In this document: positions 8,287 to 14,328 of the stretch, piece by piece
Layout: each line of letters opens with the position of its first letter
Position numbering within the stretch: position 1 is the first letter of the stretch
Assembly (NCBI GenBank): GCA_038521825.1
Contig: JBCBKL010000044.1
Coordinates: 1-14,697, forward strand
Direction: 5' to 3'
Source of the DNA: JBCBKL01 sp038521825
Lineage (GTDB): Bacteria; Pseudomonadota; Alphaproteobacteria; Rhodobacterales; Rhodobacteraceae
Length of the DNA: 14,697 nt
Notes under the pieces: model-generated
Databases searched by the model: none
What the model was told of the DNA's origin: nothing
The model's input: only the letters and a program-made list of their open reading frames with translations
Translations under genes and position numbers: made by a program

Positions 8287-8468
8287 TCTGAGGCTCGTTT
8301 GTTGCGGGCGGCACATGCATCACCGGCACTCGAATCCGTCCGGGCTGCGCTGACGGTTATGGTTCCTTGCCCAGTCACGCAGCGGTCGCGAAACGAACGG
8401 ATGCCTTTGCGAGCGGGCCATGTTGCCATTCCACGGACTATTGCGGCGGTGTTTAATGCAATGAACAC
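8283..8468 (-). CDS. Possible 61-residue leader ORF coupled to the LacI gene
   Basis: I do not recognise this product. The reading frame starts at GTG 8468, 5 nt after a strong ribosome site (GGGAGG on the minus strand, about 8474-8479). It ends with a TGA that overlaps the LacI start codon as ATGA at 8283-8286. It would be the first ORF on the leftward transcript: the predicted transcription start near 8489 leaves a leader of only about 20 nt. The peptide is rich in Ala, Arg, Ser and Thr, with no signal peptide, membrane helix or known motif. It could be a small protein or simply a translated leader that couples ribosomes onto the LacI start, which has no good ribosome site of its own. Existence is moderately supported; function is unknown. 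Confidence 0.45.
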   Translation of the reverse strand: MFIALNTAAIVRGMATWPARKGIRSFRDRCVTGQGTITVSAARTDSSAGDACAARNKRASE

Positions 8469-8492
8469 GCAATCCTCCCAAAATGCGTATCT

Positions 8493-8510
8493 TGATGTAA
8501 CGTTACATCA
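8493..8510. promoter_or_regulatory. LacI-type operator O1, perfect palindrome
   Basis: TGATGTAACGTTACATCA is an 18-bp perfect palindrome with the central ACGT typical of LacI-family operators. It overlaps the spacer and -10 region of the predicted leftward promoter, so a bound repressor would block polymerase. A near copy lies 98 bp to the right. Confidence 0.85.
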
Positions 8511-8524
8511 TGTACCGATGTCAA
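8496..8524 (-). promoter_or_regulatory. Predicted leftward promoter of the lacI-transport operon
   Basis: On the minus strand a perfect TTGACA (8524-8519) is followed after 17 nt by GTTACA (8501-8496). The -10 is weak by sigma-70 consensus but lies inside operator O1. Transcription would begin near 8489 and meet a ribosome site within about 15 nt. Confidence 0.55.
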
Positions 8525-8550
8525 TGGGTTTGATATTAGAAAGCGTATGG

Positions 8551-8560
8551 GTGCTAGCAC
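8551..8560. repeat. GTGCTAGCAC palindrome midway between the divergent promoters
   Basis: This perfect 10-bp palindrome lies 26 nt from the leftward -35 and 24 nt from the rightward -35. It is therefore close to position -65 of both predicted start sites, where a shared activator could sit. No known regulator is assigned, and a 10-bp palindrome may arise by chance. Confidence 0.3.
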
Positions 8561-8584
8561 AATTGGGAAAATGCCTGAATTTTC

Positions 8585-8613
8585 TTGACTTGATGTAACG
8601 TTATATCGAACAT
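8585..8613 (+). promoter_or_regulatory. Predicted rightward promoter of the solute-binding protein gene
   Basis: TTGACT at 8585-8590 is followed after 17 nt by GAACAT (8608-8613), with operator O2 filling the spacer. The -10 is a poor match, so the exact hexamer is uncertain; the position relative to O2 mirrors the leftward promoter. The predicted leader before ATG 8684 is about 60 nt. Confidence 0.4.
8591..8608. promoter_or_regulatory. LacI-type operator O2, imperfect copy
   Basis: TGATGTAACGTTATATCG matches O1 except at two positions in the right half. It starts directly after a TTGACT -35-like hexamer and fills the spacer of the predicted promoter of the solute-binding protein gene, whose start codon lies about 75 bp downstream. 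The lost symmetry suggests weaker binding than O1. Confidence 0.82.
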
Positions 8614-8683
8614 TCGAGCAAGTGTTGCCCCCTGACGCGATTCTGGCGCTCTGATTGGCGACACGGAATTAGGGAGGAACAAC

Positions 8684-10009
8684 ATGCTGAAGCGGCTAAG
8701 TACCGTCGCTGCTGGGTTAATAATTGCAGCCAATGCAGCCTGGTCAGACACGATCACATTCTGGACACCGGAAGAACAGCCCGAGCGGCTGGCCATTCAG
8801 GAAGAGATGGCGGCGGCGTTCAAGGCAAAGACGGGTCACGATGTCGAAGTGATCCCAGTTACTGAAAAGGAACTGGGAACGAGAATGACCGCAGCCTTCG
8901 CGGCCGGGGACCTGCCAGATGTGGTGTACCATTCGATTCAGTACGTTCAACCATGGGCTGAAGCCGGGATCCTTGACACATTTGCGGCAACCGAGGTGAT
9001 CGAAAACCTTGGAGCCGAAACCTTCGCACCCGGACCGATGAACATCGCGTCGGTTGGTGATGGGGAATGGTCCACCGTACCGGTCGACGGATGGACGCAG
9101 ATGGTCGTCTATCGGAAGGACCTATTCGAAGAAAAAGGATTGGCAGCGCCAACGACCTTCGAGGCCATCAAGGCGGCGATTGACGCACTTCACAATCCGC
9201 CCGAGATGTTCGCCTTTACGACGGCAACCAAGATTGACGAGACGTACATGATGCAGGTGCTTGAGCATCTGCTGCTCGCCAACGGGTATTCGCCGGTAGG
9301 CGATGCGAGCGACCAGAAGCTGAAGGAAACGCTTGAGCTGTTCAAGGCGACCGCCGACGCATCGCCGGCTGGCGAGTTGTACTGGAAGCAGTCGCGAGAG
9401 CTTTATTTTGCCGGCAAGACCGCGATGATCATCTGGTCACCATTCATCATGGATGAATTGGCCGGATTGCGGGACAGCGCGCCGCCGACGATCAATGATG
9501 ATCCGACGTCTCGCGAATTGGCGGGCAAGACCGGGTTCGTGACACAAATCGCTGGTCCCTCGAACCCGGATGGGGCGGGATATGCCGATATCCGCTATAT
9601 GGGCGTAACGACGGATGCCGATACCGATGCGGCCATCGAGTTCGTGAACTTTGTTATGGACGAAGGCTATGGCTACATTCTGCGCATTGCGCCTGAGGGC
9701 AAGTTCCCGGTCCGTCGCGGCACGGCAGACGATCCTGAAAAGTTTGTGGCCGAGTGGGCCTCGTTGCCTGTCGGCGTCGATCGCAAGGCATCGCTGGCCG
9801 ACATCTATCCTCAGGATGTAATCGACAACATCGTTGCCGGTCTGGCGACGGGCGACCGCTGGGGCCTCAAGGAAAACGAGCTCAACCGCGCCTCAAAGAT
9901 CGTGTCGAGCCTGGTCTACAATCGGATCATCCGCGAATACATCGATGATCAAATCTCGCTCGACGATGCGGTTGCGGCGATCAAGGACGAAGTGGCGAAG
10001 ATCGAATAG
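8684..10009 (+). CDS. Extracellular sugar-binding protein of the ABC importer
   Basis: 441-residue periplasmic solute-binding protein of the MalE/UgpB-like family 1. A Sec-type signal peptide covers about residues 1-21 (Lys-Arg near the start, a hydrophobic stretch, then ANAAWS). The mature N terminus DTITFWTPEEQPERLAIQEE is typical of the family, as are VEVIPV (54-59), AAFAAGDLPDVV (69-80) and the WAEAGILD segment. No lipobox cysteine is seen, so the protein is likely soluble. AGGGAGG lies 6 nt before the ATG. The gene is transcribed away from the permease operon, shares its regulatory region and ends at a strong terminator, which would let the binding protein be made in excess over the membrane parts. 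Cargo is inferred from the linked GH63-like hydrolase to be a small glycoside. Confidence 0.93.
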   Translation: MLKRLSTVAAGLIIAANAAWSDTITFWTPEEQPERLAIQEEMAAAFKAKTGHDVEVIPVTEKELGTRMTAAFAAGDLPDVVYHSIQYVQPWAEAGILDTFAATEVIENLGAETFAPGPMNIASVGDGEWSTVPVDGWTQMVVYRKDLFEEKGLAAPTTFEAIKAAIDALHNPPEMFAFTTATKIDETYMMQVLEHLLLANGYSPVGDASDQKLKETLELFKATADASPAGELYWKQSRELYFAGKTAMIIWSPFIMDELAGLRDSAPPTINDDPTSRELAGKTGFVTQIAGPSNPDGAGYADIRYMGVTTDADTDAAIEFVNFVMDEGYGYILRIAPEGKFPVRRGTADDPEKFVAEWASLPVGVDRKASLADIYPQDVIDNIVAGLATGDRWGLKENELNRASKIVSSLVYNRIIREYIDDQISLDDAVAAIKDEVAKIE

Positions 10010-10027
10010 CGGTGTTCAAGCCGAACG

Positions 10028-10056
10028 AAAACGCGGGCCGTGCGCCCGCGTTTTTT
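10028..10056. terminator. Bidirectional intrinsic terminator
   Basis: The stem ACGCGGGC/GCCCGCGT (10031-10038 with 10044-10051) has a 5-nt loop. Six T residues follow on the plus strand, and an A run precedes it, giving GTTTTC on the minus strand. It sits 19 bp after the binding-protein stop and between two convergent units, so it probably ends transcription from both sides. Confidence 0.9.
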
Positions 10057-10109
10057 CAAGTGCGCGGAAAATAACTGGCCGATCTCTCGCTTCAAGATGT
10101 CAATGTCGC

Positions 10110-10136
10110 CTCGTTGTCATCTGTGACAACAACGAG
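10110..10136. repeat. Nested inverted repeat in the convergent intergenic gap
   Basis: GTTGTCA (10113-10119) and TGACAAC (10124-10130) form a perfect 7-bp stem around TCTG. CTCGTTG (10110-10116) is also complementary to CAACGAG (10130-10136), giving an alternative pairing. No T run follows on either strand, so it is not a classical terminator. It lies within the 3' leader of the minus-strand operon. The rest of the gap (10057-10198) shows no convincing gene. Confidence 0.45.
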
Positions 10137-10198
10137 ATGGCTAAGGCCGACAGACAAAGCGACGAAAACCTTGAACCAAAAGGCAAAGTTCGCTGCGT

Positions 10199-11332
10199 TC
10201 AGGTTTTGGCGCTGACCAACGCTGCCCCTTCTGAAAGGCTGTTCAGCTTGGCGTAAGCGATGTCCGGATCCACGGATCCAAAGCCTGCGAAAGTGCCGAA
10301 ACCGCAATCACTGCCTGCGATGATGCGGTCGGCACCGACGATGTCGACGAACCGTTGAATCCGTTGGGCAACCAGCCGTGGATGTTCGATAAAGTTGGTA
10401 GTCGTATCCACGACGCCGGGGACCAGCACCTTGTCATCCGGAATTTCTGACTTCCGCTCCTGAAAGACCTCCCACTCATGCGCATGTCGCGGGTTGGAGG
10501 TTTCGAACAGGACATAGCGCGATTTGGTCGCCATAAGGGTGCCAAAGACCTGATTCATGGGTATGTCGCAGCAATGGGGGCCTTCGTAATTTCCCCAGCA
10601 GATATGAACCCTGACCTTGTCCTGAGGCACGTTTTCAAGCGCGTGGTTCAGTGCCTCGACATGCATCGCGGCCACTTTGAGGAATTCGTTATCACTTAGG
10701 TCGGCAAAAAGCATATGGCGCGAAAGCGCTAGATCAGGGCAATCGAGTTGGAGGTAGAGCCCAGCAGCGACAATGGTTTCGTATTCCGCCTTCATCGCGT
10801 CAGCTAGGGCACCGAGGTAGGCCTCGCGCGTCGGATAATGCTGGTTCTGGAGGAAAAGCGAAATCACACCCGGCGAGGCGGCATTCATAAAGCCCCGATC
10901 CGTGCCATGTTCGGCCATCGCCGACTTCAGGTTGGCAATGTCTTTTTTAAGCTCGTCCTGGCCCTTGGATTTCACTTCACCAGTACACATGGGCCGCGCG
11001 TATTTCGGCGTTCCGCCGTCGTCGGCGAGCCGTTTCAAAAAGTTTGGAAACATCTTCAGATCAGCGGGTGGATTACGCGGGCTGTCGCCCGAAAAGCCGG
11101 TGTAGCGGTCTTTGACATATGTCGCGTAGGAGATTTTCGAGGTCTCGCCGTCGCTGACGACATCGATGCGGGCCTCACGTTGCAGTCTGACTGTTTCGGA
11201 AACGGCTGAAGACATGCAGGCGTCGAATGCATCGGGGTCGTAGGCCTCGGATCTTTCACGGGCAAAAATATAATCAACGACGGCCTGGCTGCGAGGAAGG
11301 GAGCCCACATGGGTTGTCAGTATCTTGGTCAT
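10199..11332 (-). CDS. MetE C-terminal-domain-like (cobalamin-independent methionine synthase family) methyltransferase
   Basis: A 377-residue protein matching only the catalytic half of MetE, which is about 750 residues. The core opens with TTHVGSLPRS. All four expected zinc ligands are present: His243 and Cys245 in VHICWGN, Glu277 in LFETSNP and Cys343 in GSDCGFGT. Counterparts of the homocysteine-binding acids are also visible: Glu63 in SDGE and Asp197 in LQLDCPD. So thiol methylation at zinc is chemically plausible. The N-terminal MetE half that helps bind methyl-folate is missing, so the methyl donor may differ (corrinoid, another folate partner, or a methylated catabolic substrate). I chose ATG 11332, preceded by AAGG and giving the family start MTKILTTHVGS; ATG 11386 would overlap the small gene upstream. 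It is the last gene of the operon, 16 bp after that small gene. It need not be a methionine synthase. Confidence 0.85.
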   Translation of the reverse strand: MTKILTTHVGSLPRSQAVVDYIFARERSEAYDPDAFDACMSSAVSETVRLQREARIDVVSDGETSKISYATYVKDRYTGFSGDSPRNPPADLKMFPNFLKRLADDGGTPKYARPMCTGEVKSKGQDELKKDIANLKSAMAEHGTDRGFMNAASPGVISLFLQNQHYPTREAYLGALADAMKAEYETIVAAGLYLQLDCPDLALSRHMLFADLSDNEFLKVAAMHVEALNHALENVPQDKVRVHICWGNYEGPHCCDIPMNQVFGTLMATKSRYVLFETSNPRHAHEWEVFQERKSEIPDDKVLVPGVVDTTTNFIEHPRLVAQRIQRFVDIVGADRIIAGSDCGFGTFAGFGSVDPDIAYAKLNSLSEGAALVSAKT

Positions 11333-11348
11333 TCGGTGCCTTGGTTTG

Positions 11349-11534
11349 TCAAATCGTTTTAATCCAGATCGTGCCCGCCGGATCATCGGTTACCTGGACC
11401 CGGTAAGGGCCGATCTTGCCGGTCGCAACCGCTTCAACCGCACGGCTTTCGGCGGGAGTCGCAAGAAAAACCGATTTGCGGAGCATTAATTTGCCTTGCC
11501 GACCGACACGGGACGGAATGGTCTGTTTTGCCAC
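11349..11534 (-). CDS. Small 61-residue protein of unknown function
   Basis: No family recognised. The evidence for a real gene is its strong ribosome site, AAAGGAGG on the minus strand (11547-11540), 5 nt before GTG 11534, and its snug fit between the two-domain SnoaL gene (24 bp gap) and the MetE-like gene (16 bp gap). An upstream in-frame GTG at 11540 overlaps the ribosome site and is unlikely to be used. The product begins MAKQTIPSRVGRQGKLM, is basic in its first half, and ends with a beta-like stretch GPYRVQVTDDPAGTIWIKTI. It has no cysteine, signal peptide or membrane segment. It may be an accessory subunit of one of its neighbours; this is inference from position only. Confidence 0.65.
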   Translation of the reverse strand: MAKQTIPSRVGRQGKLMLRKSVFLATPAESRAVEAVATGKIGPYRVQVTDDPAGTIWIKTI

Positions 11535-11558
11535 ATGCACCTCCTTTAGACGCCTCCG

Positions 11559-12527
11559 TCAACCGGTCTTGAGCCGGATTTGCTTCCAGATGGCCGTCTC
11601 GTCGAACAGCGTGTACTCGCGGCGCAGGCCCCTTGGCCCGAACTCCGCATGAGAAATGCCCAGCACATAGACCTCGGCGCCGGTGGGCGGCCCAAAGCTA
11701 CCCCATCCGTCGTGTTTGCCCCAAAGGCTCCACCGGATCGCGGCCCGAGGCGGCATCATTGGTTCGTCTTGGCCGATCTGGTGGTGGATCGTGAAGGCAG
11801 CGTCGGGAAAGCTTGCCCGCAGACCCATCCAGAAACGGTCAGCTGCGTCGTGGGAATATCCTGTTGTGCCGCCAGGATACTCTGACTGAACCGCCCTGTC
11901 GTAGGTATTGGGGATAGCGGCCATATCCGCGCCCATAATCCGCGTCAGCACATTCGCGTACCGCTGCCCCCATTCGTTGTCATTGCCAGTGCCGGTATAG
12001 GGACCTTGCTGATCTGTCTCGGGTGTCAAAGGTCTGACGCAGGTATTCGGGCCACCCTCTTTGGCAATCAGATCGGCGGCATAGTCGCGCGGTTCCCATC
12101 CGAGCTGCCGCACAATTGCACCCTGATCCCGGATCAGCCATTCATCGTCGATCTGGTTCGCGATGGCGTGGCAGTCTGCTATGATACGGTAACGCAGAGT
12201 CTTGCCGCTCGCCCTGCCATAAACGCCATCCGACAGATGGGTCGCGGTCGACAGAATGCGGTGGGAACTGAGCATCCCCTGATCAGGTGTGCCGGACCAT
12301 ATCACGTCTTCTCCCAACAGTCGGCGGTCCGGAAACTCGGCCAGCGTCGCCATGGTTGCGCCTATGACATTCTGGTTACCGATCACGACCGAGCCGGGTG
12401 AGCGCACCACGATATCCGGACTGTAGTATTGGTGGAGGGTCGCAATTCCCCGATCTTCCCAGATTTCTTTGGTGATCCCGATGATGTAGTCCGGGAAGTC
12501 TTTGAATTTCGGATCGAACCCTTTCAT
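11559..12527 (-). CDS. Two-domain SnoaL-like (NTF2 fold) protein
   Basis: 322-residue cytoplasmic protein that appears to hold two tandem NTF2/SnoaL-type domains, at about 5-145 and 170-320. The first has the usual opening helix and pocket start (YIIGITKEIWEDRGIATLHQYYSPDIVVRSP is centred near residue 30). The second repeats the pattern with FWMGLRASFPDAAFTIHHQIG followed by RWSLWGKHDGWGSFGPPTGA, resembling the SnoaL-like ester cyclase family, whose members have a polar acid/base pair in a cone-shaped pocket. I chose ATG 12527, which overlaps the LacI stop as ATGA; the upstream ATG at 12590 would extend deep into the LacI gene. SnoaL folds serve cyclases, hydratases, isomerases and dehydratases, so the reaction is not predictable. 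A second SnoaL-like gene lies at the window's right edge. Confidence 0.78.
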   Translation of the reverse strand: MKGFDPKFKDFPDYIIGITKEIWEDRGIATLHQYYSPDIVVRSPGSVVIGNQNVIGATMATLAEFPDRRLLGEDVIWSGTPDQGMLSSHRILSTATHLSDGVYGRASGKTLRYRIIADCHAIANQIDDEWLIRDQGAIVRQLGWEPRDYAADLIAKEGGPNTCVRPLTPETDQQGPYTGTGNDNEWGQRYANVLTRIMGADMAAIPNTYDRAVQSEYPGGTTGYSHDAADRFWMGLRASFPDAAFTIHHQIGQDEPMMPPRAAIRWSLWGKHDGWGSFGPPTGAEVYVLGISHAEFGPRGLRREYTLFDETAIWKQIRLKTG

Positions 12528-13564
12528 GCAGTGTCCCAATTCAGTTCGGCTTTTGGCAGGCGGGCGGATCCGCGTATGACAAAGGGGCAATCGATCGAGA
12601 TCTGCCGGGGCGGTTGCGCCTTGGGGTTTTCGATCTGGTCGAGCAGGGCCAAGACAGTTTCTTCGACCATCAGATTGGCGCGTTGCCGCATTGTGGTGAG
12701 GTCGTAGGCGGGCCAGGCCGCGGGTGGTACATCGTCATATCCAACGACTGACACATCGTCAGGCACCAGCAAACCCAGTTCAAACCGAAGAACGTCCATC
12801 ACTGCGAATGCCATATGATCGTTCGCGACGAACACGGCGTCCGGACGGGTGCTCTCAGATACATCAAAAAGGCGTCTGGCCGCCTCCGCTGCGCGGTCGC
12901 TTCGGAAGTCGCCAACTTCACGCGCATGCAAATGTACATGGGCCTCGGCAAGCGCTGCGCGGAATCCCGCTTCGCGATCGCGCTGTGTCGATGCGCCCTC
13001 CCAACCGGCGATATAGGAGATCCGTTCATGGCCGCCGGCAACGAGGAATTCCGCGACCTTACGGCCGCCAGCATAGTTGTCTGATGTGACCGTCGTGATG
13101 CCGCCGATATCCTGCGAGCGGTTAAAGAGAACAACGGGGACGCCCGCCTGCCGACACCGGGATGCAATGTCGGATGACATCGCAACCGACGCCATCACGA
13201 TCCCGTCGACCTGGTAGTCGAGGATCTCCTCCATCACGCTATCGATGTTTCCGGCCGTTTGGGCAGCCATGAAGATCAAGACGTGATAGCCGCGTTCTTG
13301 CAGCGCGTTTGACAGCTTTTCCAATGCCTCGGGATAAAAGTGGTTCTCGAGATACGCGACCACCAAACCGATGATCCGGCTGCGACCAGACACCATGGCG
13401 CGGGCAAGGACGTTGGGGCGGTATCCCAACTCCGCTGCCGCCTTGCGCACCTTGTCGGCGGTCTTTTTTGACACCGAGGCGCCGGGCGTAAAGACGCGGC
13501 TCACGGCCGATTGGCTGACGCCGGCCCGATCGGCAACCTGTAGCGATGTGACTTTTTCCGCCAT
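12524..13564 (-). CDS. LacI-family transcriptional regulator of the SDR/SnoaL/MetE-like operon
   Basis: 346-residue regulator with the helix-turn-helix at about 6-26 (TSLQVADRAGVSQSAVSRVF), hinge residues YRPNVLARAMVSGRS at 48-62, and an effector domain from IIGLVVAYLENHFYPEAL (about 64) to the end. Sugar-binding-type landmarks include VFVANDHMAFAVMDVLR and DVSVVGYDDVPPAAWPAY. The start ATG 13564 overlaps the SDR stop by 1 bp (TGATG); an ATG at 13801 in the same frame lies inside the SDR gene and is rejected. The stop overlaps the SnoaL start by 4 bp. No binding site of its own is visible in the window, so its operator is probably upstream of the operon, beyond the right edge. It is not closely similar to the other LacI protein here. 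Confidence 0.92.
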   Translation of the reverse strand: MAEKVTSLQVADRAGVSQSAVSRVFTPGASVSKKTADKVRKAAAELGYRPNVLARAMVSGRSRIIGLVVAYLENHFYPEALEKLSNALQERGYHVLIFMAAQTAGNIDSVMEEILDYQVDGIVMASVAMSSDIASRCRQAGVPVVLFNRSQDIGGITTVTSDNYAGGRKVAEFLVAGGHERISYIAGWEGASTQRDREAGFRAALAEAHVHLHAREVGDFRSDRAAEAARRLFDVSESTRPDAVFVANDHMAFAVMDVLRFELGLLVPDDVSVVGYDDVPPAAWPAYDLTTMRQRANLMVEETVLALLDQIENPKAQPPRQISIDCPFVIRGSARLPKAELNWDTA

Positions 13565-14328
13565 CAGTCTGCTGTCCAGCCACCATCGATGATCAGGGAG
13601 GTTCCGGTCACAAGCGCCGATGCATCCGAAGCAAGGTACACCACTGAACCCATAATATCCTCGACCTCGCCGACGCGCCCCAGCTTGATCTTGTCGAGGA
13701 TCCACGCCGCCCGTTCCGGATTGTCGAAGGTAGGTTGCGTCAGGGGGGTCCGTATAAACGTCGGGCAAATGGTGTTGATGCGGATCTTGTGCTGGCCCCA
13801 TTCGATGGCCATGGCTTTGATCATACCTTCAAGCCCGTGTTTCGTCGCGCAATAAACCGCGCGGTCGACGCCGCCGACATGGCCCATCTGGCTTGAGATG
13901 TGGATGATCGACCCTGGCTTGTTCGTCTTGATCATGGATCTGGCAGCATACGTGGATAGGAAATAAGCCGATCGAAGGTTAAGATCGGCCACGGCGTCAT
14001 AGTCTTCGGGCGTCGTTTCGAGGGCCGGTCCGTGGCGGGCCAGACCGGCGGAATTCACGATGATGTCGAAAGCGTACGTGTCGATCAAAGCCTCGATGGC
14101 TCCCAGATCGGCCTGGTCGAGAGGCGCGATTTCGGCCCGCCATCCGTTCTTTCGGAGGGCGTCAACGGTTTCTTCAAGGCGTTCGCGACCGCGCGCAGCG
14201 CAGATAACATGCGCTCCTGCCTCCGCGAGGGCCACAGCGCATCCCTGCCCGATGCCTGATGACGCCCCGGTCACAAGCGCCAGCTTGCCGGAGAGGTTCA
14301 TCGAAGGGGTCCGGGGCAGTTCGGTCAT
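13564..14328 (-). CDS. Short-chain dehydrogenase/reductase (classical SDR)
   Basis: 254-residue NAD(P)-dependent oxidoreductase with a full classical SDR set: cofactor loop TGASSGIG (20-27), NSAG (92-95), Asn117, and the catalytic Ser146, Tyr159 and Lys163. The C-terminal IIDGGWTAD is common in SDRs that act on sugar acids and polyols, such as the gluconate 5-dehydrogenase and KduD groups, but does not prove substrate. The ARG stretch after the second beta strand (CAARGRERL, 43-51) lacks the acidic residue typical of strict NAD enzymes, so NADP use is possible. The start ATG overlaps the stop of the upstream SnoaL-like gene as ATGA. It is probably the redox step of the operon's pathway. Confidence 0.9.
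   Translation of the reverse strand: MTELPRTPSMNLSGKLALVTGASSGIGQGCAVALAEAGAHVICAARGRERLEETVDALRKNGWRAEIAPLDQADLGAIEALIDTYAFDIIVNSAGLARHGPALETTPEDYDAVADLNLRSAYFLSTYAARSMIKTNKPGSIIHISSQMGHVGGVDRAVYCATKHGLEGMIKAMAIEWGQHKIRINTICPTFIRTPLTQPTFDNPERAAWILDKIKLGRVGEVEDIMGSVVYLASDASALVTGTSLIIDGGWTAD

Noticed and set aside
7810..8598. Plus-strand ORF of 262 residues antisense to the LacI gene and the divergent promoters
   Set aside because: It covers the LacI helix-turn-helix region and both operators, its product has no recognisable domain, and there is no good ribosome site; it is an open frame caused by high GC.
10092..10307. Minus-strand ORF of 71 residues in the convergent gap
   Set aside because: It overlaps the end of the MetE-like gene in another frame, has no convincing ribosome site and spans the inverted repeat.
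12528..12590. N-terminal extension of the two-domain SnoaL protein to ATG 12590
   Set aside because: It overlaps the LacI coding end; the ATGA junction at 12524-12527 is the better start.
13565..13801. N-terminal extension of the second LacI regulator to ATG 13801
   Set aside because: It would lie wholly inside the SDR gene; ATG 13564 gives the standard LacI N terminus and a TGATG coupling.
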